Assembly (NCBI GenBank): GCA_008931825.1
Contig: QXVZ01021578.1
Span: 970-32,044 of the forward strand
Length of the DNA stretch: 31,075 nt
Reading direction: 5' to 3'
DNA from: Phallusia fumigata
Lineage: Eukaryota > Chordata > Ascidiacea > Phlebobranchia > Ascidiidae
Shown piece after piece: positions 10,561-21,400 of this stretch; position 1 is the stretch's first letter, and each line of letters opens with the position of its first letter. The notes beneath the pieces were generated by a model. It saw only the letters and a list, made by a program, of their open reading frames with translations, was not told the DNA's origin and did no database searches. A program made the position numbers and the translations under genes.

Positions 10561-11440
10561 TTGGACTGACAAATTTATTTGGATAAAACAAAGATGATTC
10601 AAATACATCTATTTCAAGCCTGACGTTATACATAAAGTGGTTGGTCGGAAAAATTTCCTAAATGTAACACATTGCTGACCCAGTGACGTCAAAATTCCTT
10701 GTAAATAAAACGAATTTATTGATACAATATAGGCTTTGCACTAAACCCCCAAAAATCATTGTGTGTCAAACATGACAGTTGCCTGTAATGTCATCTAAGG
10801 ATATTATTGGCAGTGAGTTCTACAATGTTATATTGCTGTGAACTGTCGAGTACAATGCAACGAACAAAGTTCCTAGCAGTAAGCAGTTGTTGGGAATAAA
10901 CAACGCAGTTTGGTGTAAGAATTTGTTGTTGTGCCATGCCTCAGGTAAATGCATTTTAGTGTTGTTTGCAGTTTTGAGTGTCAGTTTGCTTTGCAGTTGG
11001 AAAACATGCTTATACATGTACACATGCTTTTGCCTTGATTTGTCTGTTTCGAGATTCAAGTTAAAACCAGGTGTTTTAGCTAATCAGCTTTTCATTATCC
11101 AATGCTTACAAAAATACCATGCAGAGGCTGAATAGTAAATTTAAATATTATGTTGCCAATTTCACTGTTCTGCCCCAAACGGAAAAAATGCACCATGAAG
11201 AGAATTATTGACGGGTATCACTATTTACAGTAGTTCTCTGCAGTACAGTAGAATGTATGGCCTGTCAAAAGGCAAAACATTGTTATTGAATTTGGAAGCA
11301 TGTCACTGAAACAGTTGGGAAAGGCTTTTTAAAGTTTGTAGTCTGGTTTGTTGGAGGTTACTAAAAGTTACTGCAGGTCAATGTATTTGTTTTTGTGGCT
11401 ATAGAATTTAAATCATACTTTTACCATATAGATTGTAAAA
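10560..11440. other. intergenic region, nothing recognised
   Basis: This AT-rich stretch has a perfect TGACGTCA at 10684 and no recognisable gene. An open stretch near 10887-11135 is rich in Cys and Leu but has no similarity I can identify and no clear context. Confidence 0.4.
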
Positions 11441-13080
11441 AGCTTGGTTGGGTAATAATTTGGTTGGATGTTGTTGTTTTTTTATTGGTATTGGGCCCTT
11501 TCCCAATAATAGGACACAAATTGTATTTGTTTTCTTCCTTTGCAGAGTGTCCATGCATTTTTAACATGAAATGTTTGACGGATTTGGATGAAACTTTCAC
11601 AGCTGGCAGAAATGGTCATTGTAATGTGTCATCTGTTTTGTTTAACCACATAATCCCACTAGCAACCAAAAATGGATAAAATTTTTAAACAATGTCTAAA
11701 TTCGTTTAAATTGGCACAATTTGTAGAACATGGCATTGCAGTGTATTGAATTAATAATTTGACGCCATACCCCAGTGGTTACCCGAATAGCACCCTAAAA
11801 TGGGTCAAACAATGTCCAAATTGATTAAAATTAACACAATTTGTCGAAGATGCCCCTATGGTGTATCAATGTCTTTGTTTAACCTCACAGACCCAGCAAT
11901 TACCCTGCTAGCTCCCTAAAATATGGCGATTCTTTTTAAGAGAAACACGCCATGATGAAACCTTGCTGGGTTCACCCCTAAAGCCCTAAAAGTTAAACTG
12001 CTGCATCTATATGATTTGTAGATTTGGCCACAGTGGTGTGTCATTGCAATTTCCTAGTTATTTTTATAATCAACTACTCAACAGATTAAATAAAACTAAT
12101 TTAAAATAACTGCTACAATTTTGACATGTATCTTGACAAATGCATAATCTACAACTTTGCATGTGTGGGGACCCATGCATTTCTGCCTGCAGAAACAATC
12201 ATGCCATAAATAGCATATGTAACTATGGGACACAATGTAAAATAAAGTAGTGAATAATAAACTGTCCCTGGCCTATTAACGGCATTACCAACTAGCAATT
12301 GCAGGTGCAAAGTAATGCAGATATTAAAAATATAAATTGTTAAGATAGAAAATGGTGAACTTGAAAAATATCATTTAAAGGGTTGAAGTGTATGTGCAAT
12401 GTGAATATGGAGAATGCCACCTTACTTTTTAAATTGAGTAATGGCATATGTACCCTTTACTAAAGGGGCACATAATATAGTTTCTAACTTGTTTCCTTTT
12501 TTTCCCTGAGCTTGTTTATGTCGTTTTGCAATATTTGGTGGATGTGGGTTAAACACTCAATGCTGTTTATGATCATGGAGTTGTTTCATCTGTTTCGTTT
12601 GACCTCATAGCCCCAGTGGTTTAACCAACAATATCTGATCAGGACGAAATTTTTTGTAGATATTCGGTTGGGCTATTGATTGGTACATTTTTCCATATAG
12701 CCCCAGTGGTTACCCCCTCTAATTCCCTAAAATTTTTCAAATTACTGAACAATGTCCGAACAAGATCAGATTGGGATACTTTGTATACCATGCCATAGTG
12801 GTACAGTAATTGCTGTACTTAACCCTAGAGCCCGAGCAGTTACCCTGCTACCCCCCTAGAATAAGTAAAATTGTGAAAGAATGTCCAACTGAATTAACTT
12901 GGACAGTTTGTATAACATGTCATTGTGGTCCACTGATTTCTTTGCAAAATCCTAGAATGTGGCATAATATATCCAGAAAAACCCTAAGTTACAACTTTGT
13001 AGCAGGGAGACCCATGCATTTGTATAGGGAATATAATCATTTTCTCTTTCAACATTGCAATAGTGTATGCAGAATGTCTA
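11440..13080 (+). repeat. tandemly arranged copies of the interspersed repeat family
   Basis: This is the densest stretch of the family. The unit with the pattern TTACCC(N)n-CCCTAAAAT-GGGTCAAA-CAATGTCCAA-ATTAA...CACAATTTGT occurs several times (about 11640-11720, 11775-11850, 11895-11940, 12700-12790 and 12835-12920). The CATGTGTGGGGACCCATGCA...AGAAACAATCATG block lies at about 12160-12210, and its diverged partner at about 12995-13030. A new family start (CCCTTTACTAAAGGGGCACA) follows directly at about 12452. The arrangement suggests nested or head-to-tail insertions. Apparent reading frames here are made of repeat sequence and are not genes. Confidence 0.65.
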
Positions 13081-13263
13081 TGTATGGTAAGTCTTTTAGT
13101 TTTTGACTGTTAGGTTATATTGTCTAGTTTTTGTGTGATAAAATATAGTTATTCTATTTTGAAAATGTTTAATAATGCACATGTCCTGTAGCACTATTTT
13201 TGGCTCTAATTATTTTTTTGCCTATGTTTAAGATTTACATTTGTAAAAATTTGGCAAATTATC

Positions 13264-13602
13264 ATGGATAGCACCCAAAATGTAGATGTCCACAAAGAAA
13301 AAACAGTTTTTAAAGTTCCTCCAAAACCTTTGAATGTTGAAAAGGAGCAGGAAAAATTACTAGCAGCAAAATATGGGAACTTAAAATCCAAGAAAGGGAA
13401 CAACCTGCTTCAGCAAAGACTTGGAAATAAAACATGCAAATATTTTGATTCTGGAGACTATAACATGGCTCGTGCTCAAATGAAAAACCATTCCCGTGCT
13501 CCAATAGAGTTAAACAAAGTAACTGGTGATCACATGCCAAGCCCAGAAGAAGTACACCATGTTAAAAAAGTGTTTCATGATAGTAATTTGGTGAAACAGT
13601 AG
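13264..13602 (+). CDS. ENSA: alpha-endosulfine / ARPP-19 family protein, intronless
   Basis: Endosulfine/ARPP-19 proteins are small, disordered inhibitors of PP2A-B55. When Greatwall kinase phosphorylates the serine in FDSGDY they block the phosphatase and allow mitotic entry. This 112-aa protein has the signature KYFDSGDYNMARAQMKN at residues 59-75, so the Greatwall-site serine is Ser63. A VTGDHMPSPEE segment follows at 86-96, including a conserved Ser-Pro. The vertebrate C-terminal PKA site (RKSS type) is missing; the tail reads VKKVFHDSNLVKQ. The length fits the family (about 110-120 aa). The reading frame is complete in one exon, whereas vertebrate ENSA genes have introns. The ATG at 13264 is the first in frame and yields a typical acidic/basic leader. 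It lies only 138 bp before the phafin gene on the same strand. The ENSA versus ARPP19 distinction is vertebrate-specific, so the symbol is a family label. Confidence 0.93.
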   Translation: MDSTQNVDVHKEKTVFKVPPKPLNVEKEQEKLLAAKYGNLKSKKGNNLLQQRLGNKTCKYFDSGDYNMARAQMKNHSRAPIELNKVTGDHMPSPEEVHHVKKVFHDSNLVKQ

Positions 13603-13740
13603 CGTTTTGATCAACCACTTGATGTTGTAACCCTGTTAAACACTACACATTAATAACGTGCACACCTCCAAAATTCAACATGTGATTTTCATGTTTTCAC
13701 TAATTTGCTAACTTTTCTGCAGTTTTGCCTCATTTAAATA
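13603..13740 (+). promoter_or_regulatory. short intercistronic region with splice acceptor (candidate trans-splice site)
   Basis: These 138 bp separate the endosulfine stop from the phafin ATG. There is no AATAAA or ATTAAA. Near the end there is a branch-point-like GCTAAC, a pyrimidine run and a strong acceptor TTTTCTGCAG (AG at 13721-13722), 18 bases before the ATG. Ascidians are known to trans-splice a short spliced leader onto many mRNAs and to have operons with very short intercistronic gaps. The arrangement here fits that pattern. A normal cis-spliced 5' UTR exon cannot be excluded from sequence alone. Confidence 0.55.
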
Positions 13741-15598
13741 ATGGTTGATAGACTTGCTAATACTGAAATTAATGCTCGTCGAATAAGCCATGTTGAGACA
13801 TGTTTTGGATCATCAGGAAAGTCTTTGGCCAACCCGTCACGAGTCCTTGTTGGTGAAGGGGTGCTAACCAAATTATGTAGGAAAAAGCCTAAGCAGCGGC
13901 AGTTTTTCCTATTTAATGACATCATTGTTTATGGAAACATTGTAATTGCCAAAAAGAGGTAACTTTTTATTCTGCGTTTTAAATTACTGTGCTAAATTTA
14001 TTTGTTACATGTAAAATAGTTCTAATGTATGGGGAATTTGTGTTTGTACAGTAAATACTTTTATTTTTTTGTTTGTACTACAATAACAATGGAACCTTTC
14101 AGATACAACAAACAACATATCCTTAACCTAAAACATGTCCGAGTAGAAGAAATACCTGACACATCCTCCGCCGTAGAAGTAAATGATGGAAATGATCTTA
14201 GAAATGGTTGGTTAATAATATCACCGTCTAAGACCTTTGCTGTGTATGCTCAAACGCCAATGGAAAAGCAAGAGTGGATGACGCATATGAATCGATGCAT
14301 TGAGGAGGAAAGAAGAAAAGCAGGTAAAAATGCATTGATTTTACTTTTCATCTTAAATAATTACAATTTCCATTCATGCAAAAATCATTATGCGTCCCCT
14401 TCCACGAAGTGGACACATATTGTTTTTACTCTTTTTTTTCTGTCTATTCTTCAAATTTTCACACATGATAGATGTGTATCTGAAGTTGTGCACTGTCAAC
14501 TTTTTACCCCAATTCACCCATCGGTTCACCCACAGCCTCCCAAAATGTAAATTTGTTAAAACGGCAATATTTAACAAAGTAAGTCACCTAGAAGTTTCCT
14601 ATTTTGATAGCTGGTACAATGCAATGTATTGTAATGTATTTTGTGACGTTTGTTTCGATTCACCCATTTTTTACCTTTTTAACCTCCAAAATTCTGTTTT
14701 TCTCACAAGAGTTTGTTCCCATGTTTTGGTCAAGAAAGAATCATTGAAGTTTAATTACTTATTACTACTTACTATCTTGTTTGCGTTTTTGTAGGATTGG
14801 ATGCACCCTACAACTTCTAAATCTTTTGGCATGATCTTTTGGTTGCTTTTCCATTAATTTTGGAAGAGCTAATATCTTCAATTTATATTTATGCAGGCTT
14901 TTTCGAACTCCAAATTTCTAACTTCTACAAAATTTCGTATGCAGTGGCCTTTTATCTCATGCTAATGTCATTTTTTAAAATCCAATCAACTGAAAAATGC
15001 TAGGTAATCCAACAATAAATTTATGTGGTAGTTTTAAGTTTATGGTCGTACATGACATCGTGCATTGGATTTAGTAAGCTCAGGTATGCACTGAAAATCG
15101 TTGTGTAAACGGAAGGGGTCACAAAGTAAGGCTAGGTTAAGCGCCACTAAACACAGTGTAAATAGGCCTTTACTGTTAGAACTCTATTTTTTTAGCAAAA
15201 ATTCATCCAGTTGAGATTTTACAAACCTAGTAAAATACTTCTTAGGCTTGGATGGAAATGTTTTGGAAAGTGCCCCAGCATGGGTGCCCGATGCAGAGGC
15301 TGAAGAATGTATGAGATGTCATAAAACCCACTTTTCTACAATTCAAAGAAGACATCATTGTAGAAAGTGTGGTTATGTTGTGTGTAATTCATGTTCATCT
15401 AACAAGGCAATCATCCAACACCAATCTGCCAAGCCATTGCGTGTTTGTGATGTGTGTTATAATGTTGTAACAAACCCTAGTAGTATATCAGCACCCAGTG
15501 GAAACACCACATCAGCTGCAATATTTTCCATGCCAAGACAGATTGGTGCGATTGCTGACTCGTCAGATTCTGATGATGGCAATGACACCAATCCATAG
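13741..15598 (+). CDS. PLEKHF2: phafin: PH and FYVE domain protein (PLEKHF1/2 type), 3 exons
   Basis: Phafins bind phosphatidylinositol 3-phosphate on endosomes and act in endosome fusion, receptor traffic and autophagy/apoptosis signalling. Exons are 13741-13958, 14103-14323 and 15246-15598, all with GT-AG borders and consistent phases. They give 263 aa against about 249 in human PLEKHF2. The N-terminal MVDRLANTE and GEGVLTKLCRKKPKQRQFFL are nearly identical to vertebrate phafins. A PH domain spans about residues 35-135 (NGWLI, FAVYA, W in QEWM). The FYVE domain at about 159-220 has all signature parts: WVPD at 159-162, CMRC at 168-171, RRHHCRKCG at 181-189, and further CxxC pairs through CDVCY. 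The acidic DSSDSDDGND tail also resembles phafin-2. The start ATG follows a strong splice acceptor, 138 bp after the endosulfine stop. Phafin-1 and -2 split in vertebrates, so the number is only a best match. The last exon appears again at 16987-17339, judged an assembly duplicate. Confidence 0.95.
14385..14760 (+). repeat. interspersed repeat in phafin intron 2
   Basis: Blocks match those at 10340-10560 (ATCTGAAGTTGTGCACT, ACCCACAGCCTCC) and at 2660-2780 (AAGTCACCTAGAAGTTTC). This links both partial copies into one longer consensus. It begins about 60 bases after the exon 2 donor, in sense orientation. Confidence 0.65.
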
Positions 15599-16708
15599 CC
15601 ACTATGACCTGTTGTTAAATTTTATTATTTCACTCTAATATTGTCTTAAGTGTGTTTCATTTTAATGTTAGTGAGACAAAGCATGTATTTTATCAAGTAA
15701 GCCATGTATAACAAACCTGGATGATAAATTTCATTTAAATGCGCTGATTCATCTTCATAAAAACTGGTGCTCTTCATATTATTGATTGGTTTATATTGCT
15801 GTAGTAAACTATGATAGCTTTTCATGTGACTTTGTAATACAGTGCCTTCTGTACAATGCACACCCATTAGTTAATACGATATGATATTCGAAAACAAATG
15901 CCTTCAAATTTATCTGGGATTGATGAACACTGGTTTTCATTTGTGCAGTTTTCTTCATGTTTGGTGCACTTATTTGTATCTTCCTGTAGGTTGTGAAAAA
16001 ATGAGGTTTGTTTGCGTTGTGAATTGCAGCAATAAATGTTATTTGGAAACAGTGTAGGGCTAAACTTGTTTAGCTTTTAATCTAGTTTTGGCCCGACACA
16101 TTACTGCAAAACTTCTCACCGTTGGTTTTGTGCAAATAGATTTTTGAAAGACGTATTTTCGAGGTGCATTTGCATCAAACAATCCCAGGGATTCAGCTGC
16201 AGGGCGTTAGGTACAAGCTTCGTGTTATTTCAGGACTACACAAGAAGTTTTTTGGGTGGACCCCAGCACGAATTTTGTTTTCCTGTTTTAACAAACATTT
16301 TACAAGTTGTTGACTGTGTAAACCAATTGCAAAATACACTTTCAATAACTACATATATGTCCACATCGTAATTGCACGGTGAACTGCTTGTTTGTTAGTT
16401 GGAAATCCCTACTTGCTGCGCTAAATACGATAACAGCCTTGAAAAAAACAATTTGAACCACTCAAACCTGTATCTACTAAAAATAGCAGTGGCATCGTGG
16501 ATTAGATCCAAGTCTTTCCTGCGGCCCCGGAAAACACTGTAAATGAAATACACTTGATGTGTTCTAACCAAGCCATACTGAATTAAAGCTTGTGATGACC
16601 GAACAACAAAAGGGCTTTGGCACCCTGCTTACATCCGAAAAATACTGGACACAAGTTTTGCAGTGTATGCTAAACCCTATCTAGACTGTAACCGAATGAT
16701 TCGTGCTA
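14969..16708 (+). repeat. first copy of 1740-bp duplicated segment (probable contig overlap)
   Basis: This segment is repeated at 16710-18449 with a constant offset of 1741 and no insertions or deletions. I count nine substitutions (copy 1 positions 15000, 15025, 15049, 15079, 15121, 15143, 15241, 15900 and 16283). None is in the coding part. The copy ends exactly at the N at 16709 and the second begins directly after it. This is the pattern of two contigs whose overlapping ends were not merged. Confidence 0.93.
16031..16036 (+). terminator. candidate poly(A) signal of phafin gene
   Basis: AATAAA lies 433 bases after the phafin stop and is the first perfect signal downstream on this strand. 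It is repeated at 17772-17777 in the duplicate segment. If the segment is duplicated falsely, only one signal is real. Confidence 0.5.
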
Positions 16709-16709
16709 N
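16709..16709. other. assembly gap (single N) at contig join
   Basis: A single N stands exactly between the two copies of the 1740-bp segment. It most likely represents a gap of unknown size between contigs that in fact overlap. Confidence 0.95.
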
Positions 16710-18449
16710 CATTTTTTAAAATCCAATCAACTGAAAAATGTTAGGTAATCCAACAATAAATTTATATGGTAGTTTTAAGTTTATGGTCGGACATGACATC
16801 GTGCATTGGATTTAGTAAGGTCAGGTATGCACTGAAAATCGTTGTGTAAACGGAAGGGGTCGCAAAGTAAGGCTAGGTTAAGCACCACTAAACACAGTGT
16901 AAATAGGCCTTTACTGTTAGAACTCTATTTTTTTAGCAAAAATTCATCCAGTTGAGATTTTACAAACCTAGTAAAATACTTTTTAGGCTTGGATGGAAAT
17001 GTTTTGGAAAGTGCCCCAGCATGGGTGCCCGATGCAGAGGCTGAAGAATGTATGAGATGTCATAAAACCCACTTTTCTACAATTCAAAGAAGACATCATT
17101 GTAGAAAGTGTGGTTATGTTGTGTGTAATTCATGTTCATCTAACAAGGCAATCATCCAACACCAATCTGCCAAGCCATTGCGTGTTTGTGATGTGTGTTA
17201 TAATGTTGTAACAAACCCTAGTAGTATATCAGCACCCAGTGGAAACACCACATCAGCTGCAATATTTTCCATGCCAAGACAGATTGGTGCGATTGCTGAC
17301 TCGTCAGATTCTGATGATGGCAATGACACCAATCCATAGCCACTATGACCTGTTGTTAAATTTTATTATTTCACTCTAATATTGTCTTAAGTGTGTTTCA
17401 TTTTAATGTTAGTGAGACAAAGCATGTATTTTATCAAGTAAGCCATGTATAACAAACCTGGATGATAAATTTCATTTAAATGCGCTGATTCATCTTCATA
17501 AAAACTGGTGCTCTTCATATTATTGATTGGTTTATATTGCTGTAGTAAACTATGATAGCTTTTCATGTGACTTTGTAATACAGTGCCTTCTGTACAATGC
17601 ACACCCATTAGTTAATACGATATGATATTCGAAAACAAATACCTTCAAATTTATCTGGGATTGATGAACACTGGTTTTCATTTGTGCAGTTTTCTTCATG
17701 TTTGGTGCACTTATTTGTATCTTCCTGTAGGTTGTGAAAAAATGAGGTTTGTTTGCGTTGTGAATTGCAGCAATAAATGTTATTTGGAAACAGTGTAGGG
17801 CTAAACTTGTTTAGCTTTTAATCTAGTTTTGGCCCGACACATTACTGCAAAACTTCTCACCGTTGGTTTTGTGCAAATAGATTTTTGAAAGACGTATTTT
17901 CGAGGTGCATTTGCATCAAACAATCCCAGGGATTCAGCTGCAGGGCGTTAGGTACAAGCTTCGTGTTATTTCAGGACTACACAAGAAGTTTTTTGGGTGG
18001 ACCCCAGCACGAATTTTGTTTTCGTGTTTTAACAAACATTTTACAAGTTGTTGACTGTGTAAACCAATTGCAAAATACACTTTCAATAACTACATATATG
18101 TCCACATCGTAATTGCACGGTGAACTGCTTGTTTGTTAGTTGGAAATCCCTACTTGCTGCGCTAAATACGATAACAGCCTTGAAAAAAACAATTTGAACC
18201 ACTCAAACCTGTATCTACTAAAAATAGCAGTGGCATCGTGGATTAGATCCAAGTCTTTCCTGCGGCCCCGGAAAACACTGTAAATGAAATACACTTGATG
18301 TGTTCTAACCAAGCCATACTGAATTAAAGCTTGTGATGACCGAACAACAAAAGGGCTTTGGCACCCTGCTTACATCCGAAAAATACTGGACACAAGTTTT
18401 GCAGTGTATGCTAAACCCTATCTAGACTGTAACCGAATGATTCGTGCTA
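16710..18449 (+). repeat. second copy of 1740-bp duplicated segment (probable contig overlap)
   Basis: It is 99.5% identical to 14969-16708 and starts directly after the N. Seven of the nine differences fall in the first 275 bases of this copy. That fits lower-quality sequence near a contig end, or a haplotype switch. Unique sequence begins at 18450, where this contig continues beyond the end of the other. Confidence 0.93.
16987..17339 (+). other. duplicate of phafin last exon (FYVE), assembly artefact rather than a gene
   Basis: It is identical in all 353 bases to the exon at 15246-15598 and lies in the duplicated segment. There is no copy of the first two exons, no start codon in a plausible context and no upstream PH domain. 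As a real gene piece it would only be an extra 3' exon. It should not be annotated as a second FYVE gene. Confidence 0.85.
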
Positions 18450-21400
18450 CAGTCCTTGGTAAAGGATAACATTATTTATAACGCGCGACGCACGGCGATT
18501 CTGCCATTTTTCGCATCTTACTGATCAGATGGCCAAGCCGTACTAATAAAGAGTTGGACGCTCCGAAATAGCACACACCAGGACATTCATTAGCCACGAC
18601 CACTGGACTGCACATGGTGGCGTCGCCATACGTCGATGTTTTGAAAAACCGTTGTTGGACACATCACTCTGGCCTGCATGGCCACATGTTGTCATCGCGA
18701 CGCCCCTGCTGAAACAATCAACTTGTGGTTTAACATTAAATTTTGATAGTCTGTTTCAATCAATGTGTTGGTACCACTGGCGCAAATCCGTTAAAGTTAT
18801 TGGGGGTACTTTTGTAATGACGTCATAATATAGATTTTTATGTCGCAAAAATGGGTTACATTTCTGCTGAGACGGTCTTGAAACACCGTTAAAACTGTTT
18901 GCGATCGTCCAACTGTTGCAAAAGTATTTAAAAAGTGCAAGTGCTAAAATTGTTTTAATGCAACAGTAAACCGGGATATGTGTTCGTGGTTGATACAAAC
19001 TGCAACGATAGCTGACGGAATGTTAATTTTTACCACGTGCGTAACTATGAAGGCGCAAACGATTAGAATGTGCTTTTGATTTGATTTGTTCAAGTAAGAA
19101 TTAAAAATAAAATCAAGTCTAACAATGAACAATTGTCAAAAACACATTGATTGCGTTTTTTATCATTCTTTATTTTTGACCAAACAAATGCTGTTTAAAA
19201 TTGGTAAATAGTACACAAAATTACTCTTTATTTGACAAGAACAATGTTGTTCCATTCTCTTAGTCCTGTCACCACAGCATTAACATTCATACAAAAATCA
19301 ATGGTTGAGACAGGTGTAGTGACCAGGATATGCGATATGTCAAAATATGTTGACCGTAGTAGCCTTATATAAGCGTACATTACATAAGTAACAGTGGAAG
19401 CAATGATGCAAAACAAAATACGTTTCGTAAAAATGTATATTGGCTGCAAACAAGTTGCAAACATATAGGAATAGTCAGATCGTGACCGGAGTAGGAGCCA
19501 TGAGGTACTAAGTCTAAGATTTTAGTCTCCCATATGGCGGGCTACAATCGGTAAACTCATGTAGAATAGGTTATGACGCATCGAATGCGCAAAAATTGTC
19601 TTTGTTGACAATAAAAACAAACAAACATATTGTTCGTTGATGTTAGCATGTGTTTGTAAAATCATGAAAATATGTACCATACCTCCCCCGATTAGCGTAA
19701 TAAAAACTTCCATTAATGTAAGACCACAACCACAATGTGGTGAAGTAACTAGTTAAAACTTATCATTTAAAAACTAAAAACTATCAAAAACTTATAAAGA
19801 GGATTTAAACAAAAAAGGATTTTCGTCTATTTCGACATTCTGAATAAATACAAAGAAATTATTTGTAAACATACCTGTAAATAGGCATCGCACATTTGGT
19901 GCTACGTGCTTACTACGTTATCTATTCGGTCGTAATTTTACTCGAGTCTTAGGTCAAGTCAATTCTTGGGTTTGGCGAGTCCGAGTCAAGTCAAGTCGGT
20001 CTCGAGTCGAATCACTGACTCGAGTCTCTCCAGCACTGGTTTTGTTGTGTCATAAGATTAGGTTGTATAACTCGCAAGAACGATTGTTGGACTTTAGCAT
20101 TAGTCCATAATTCTGCCTCTTCATATGAGCCTTGCTAGGCTGTTCGGGTATGGAAAATACATGTGATATGTCTCCCTTTCTTGATGCCCGAAGCGCGTGG
20201 TTAATACATTCCAGTGTCAGATACAGAACAATATTAAGGAGCTGGGACAGACGTTTTCGACAGATATTTGTACCTGATAGGTTGTTTTGGTGAATTATTT
20301 TTTATTATTATTAAATTGCCACCTAAATAAAGTCAAACTGCTTTTGTGTGCCACGTTGGGAATTTCTGTGGTAAACGTATAATTGTTTTTTTTTAACTGG
20401 GATTATTCTAAGACATATTAACAAATTTTATCATGCATGTAAGCGACATTTAGCACTTGTGAGCTAATTTGTTAGTTGGTACAGTCATCATTCACTAATC
20501 TTGTCAGAAATGCTCTGTTGTATTATTGTATAATAACCTGGTACTGTAGACAGTCCGTTTATTCCCAACTACGCAATAAGTTTTTTGGGTATTGTATGTG
20601 CGTGATAACAATTTGCCTGTACCTGATGCATATGCTGATTTTTTTTCCATTTGTACAAAAATCATCAATACCAGTCCAACTGAATGTATGTTAAACCATG
20701 TATGGCGTAGGTTTAAGTCAGCAATCTATTGGGCTGTTTGCAGCTTTAACCGGGCTATACTGCTCCTAATTACTGCCTGCAGAACACCAATTCTCTTAGT
20801 ATTCAAACATTAAGTTTTACTGCGTGTTTCGAATTTTTTGTTTCTGCACTTACTTTATTCTTTGTCTTTTTTATTTTACGTCTATAGTATTGTACATACA
20901 CCCAAAGTCGAACGATTTATGAATCCCCCCTTTTTGATATTCGAGCTTTCCATTGGCGCCTTGAAAAATCCGGCAGGGCCCAACTGACTCTCTTGTAGGT
21001 TGCCGTCACACAGCGCTTAATAATTAATGTCATCCGAAAACAGTTGTGGCTCGATTAACATTTTACCTTTAGATCTGCCCCGCTTTAGAAATAGCATCAT
21101 TGCTGAAATTTTTTAATAAATCTGGTCATGGATTAAATGGAAGAAACGTTGTCATGCTGTAAATTCAAACAAGCAGAACATAGACACAACAAACACGGCA
21201 GTGAAAGTGAAGTATTATATAGGGCTAAAGCTACACACGAGACGACAAAATAAATTTGAAAAAAAAATTCGATTGTATGTTGGTAAGAAAAACGCGTAAA
21301 AGCACGTGTTGTGCTGTAGATTTAACTACAGTTGGTTTTGTCCACGGTAATATTGTTCGTAGTATCCATGATTTTTTTAAGCTGACTATTGAAAAAACTG

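Noticed and set aside
10887-11135. 82-residue Cys/Leu-rich open frame
   Set aside because: No similarity, no supporting splice or promoter signals, and an overlapping frame of equal length on the other strand.
11395-11679. 94-residue open frame as a membrane protein
   Set aside because: It overlaps the interspersed repeat and has no start context or similarity; hydrophobicity reflects T-rich DNA.
14029-14550. A 173-residue frame as an independent gene
   Set aside because: Only 14103-14323 is coding (phafin exon 2). The rest is intron sequence on both sides, with clear AG and GT borders.
16987-17339. A second FYVE-domain gene or real exon duplication
   Set aside because: It is identical in coding sequence to 15246-15598 and part of a 1740-bp duplicate that abuts an N; contig overlap explains it better.
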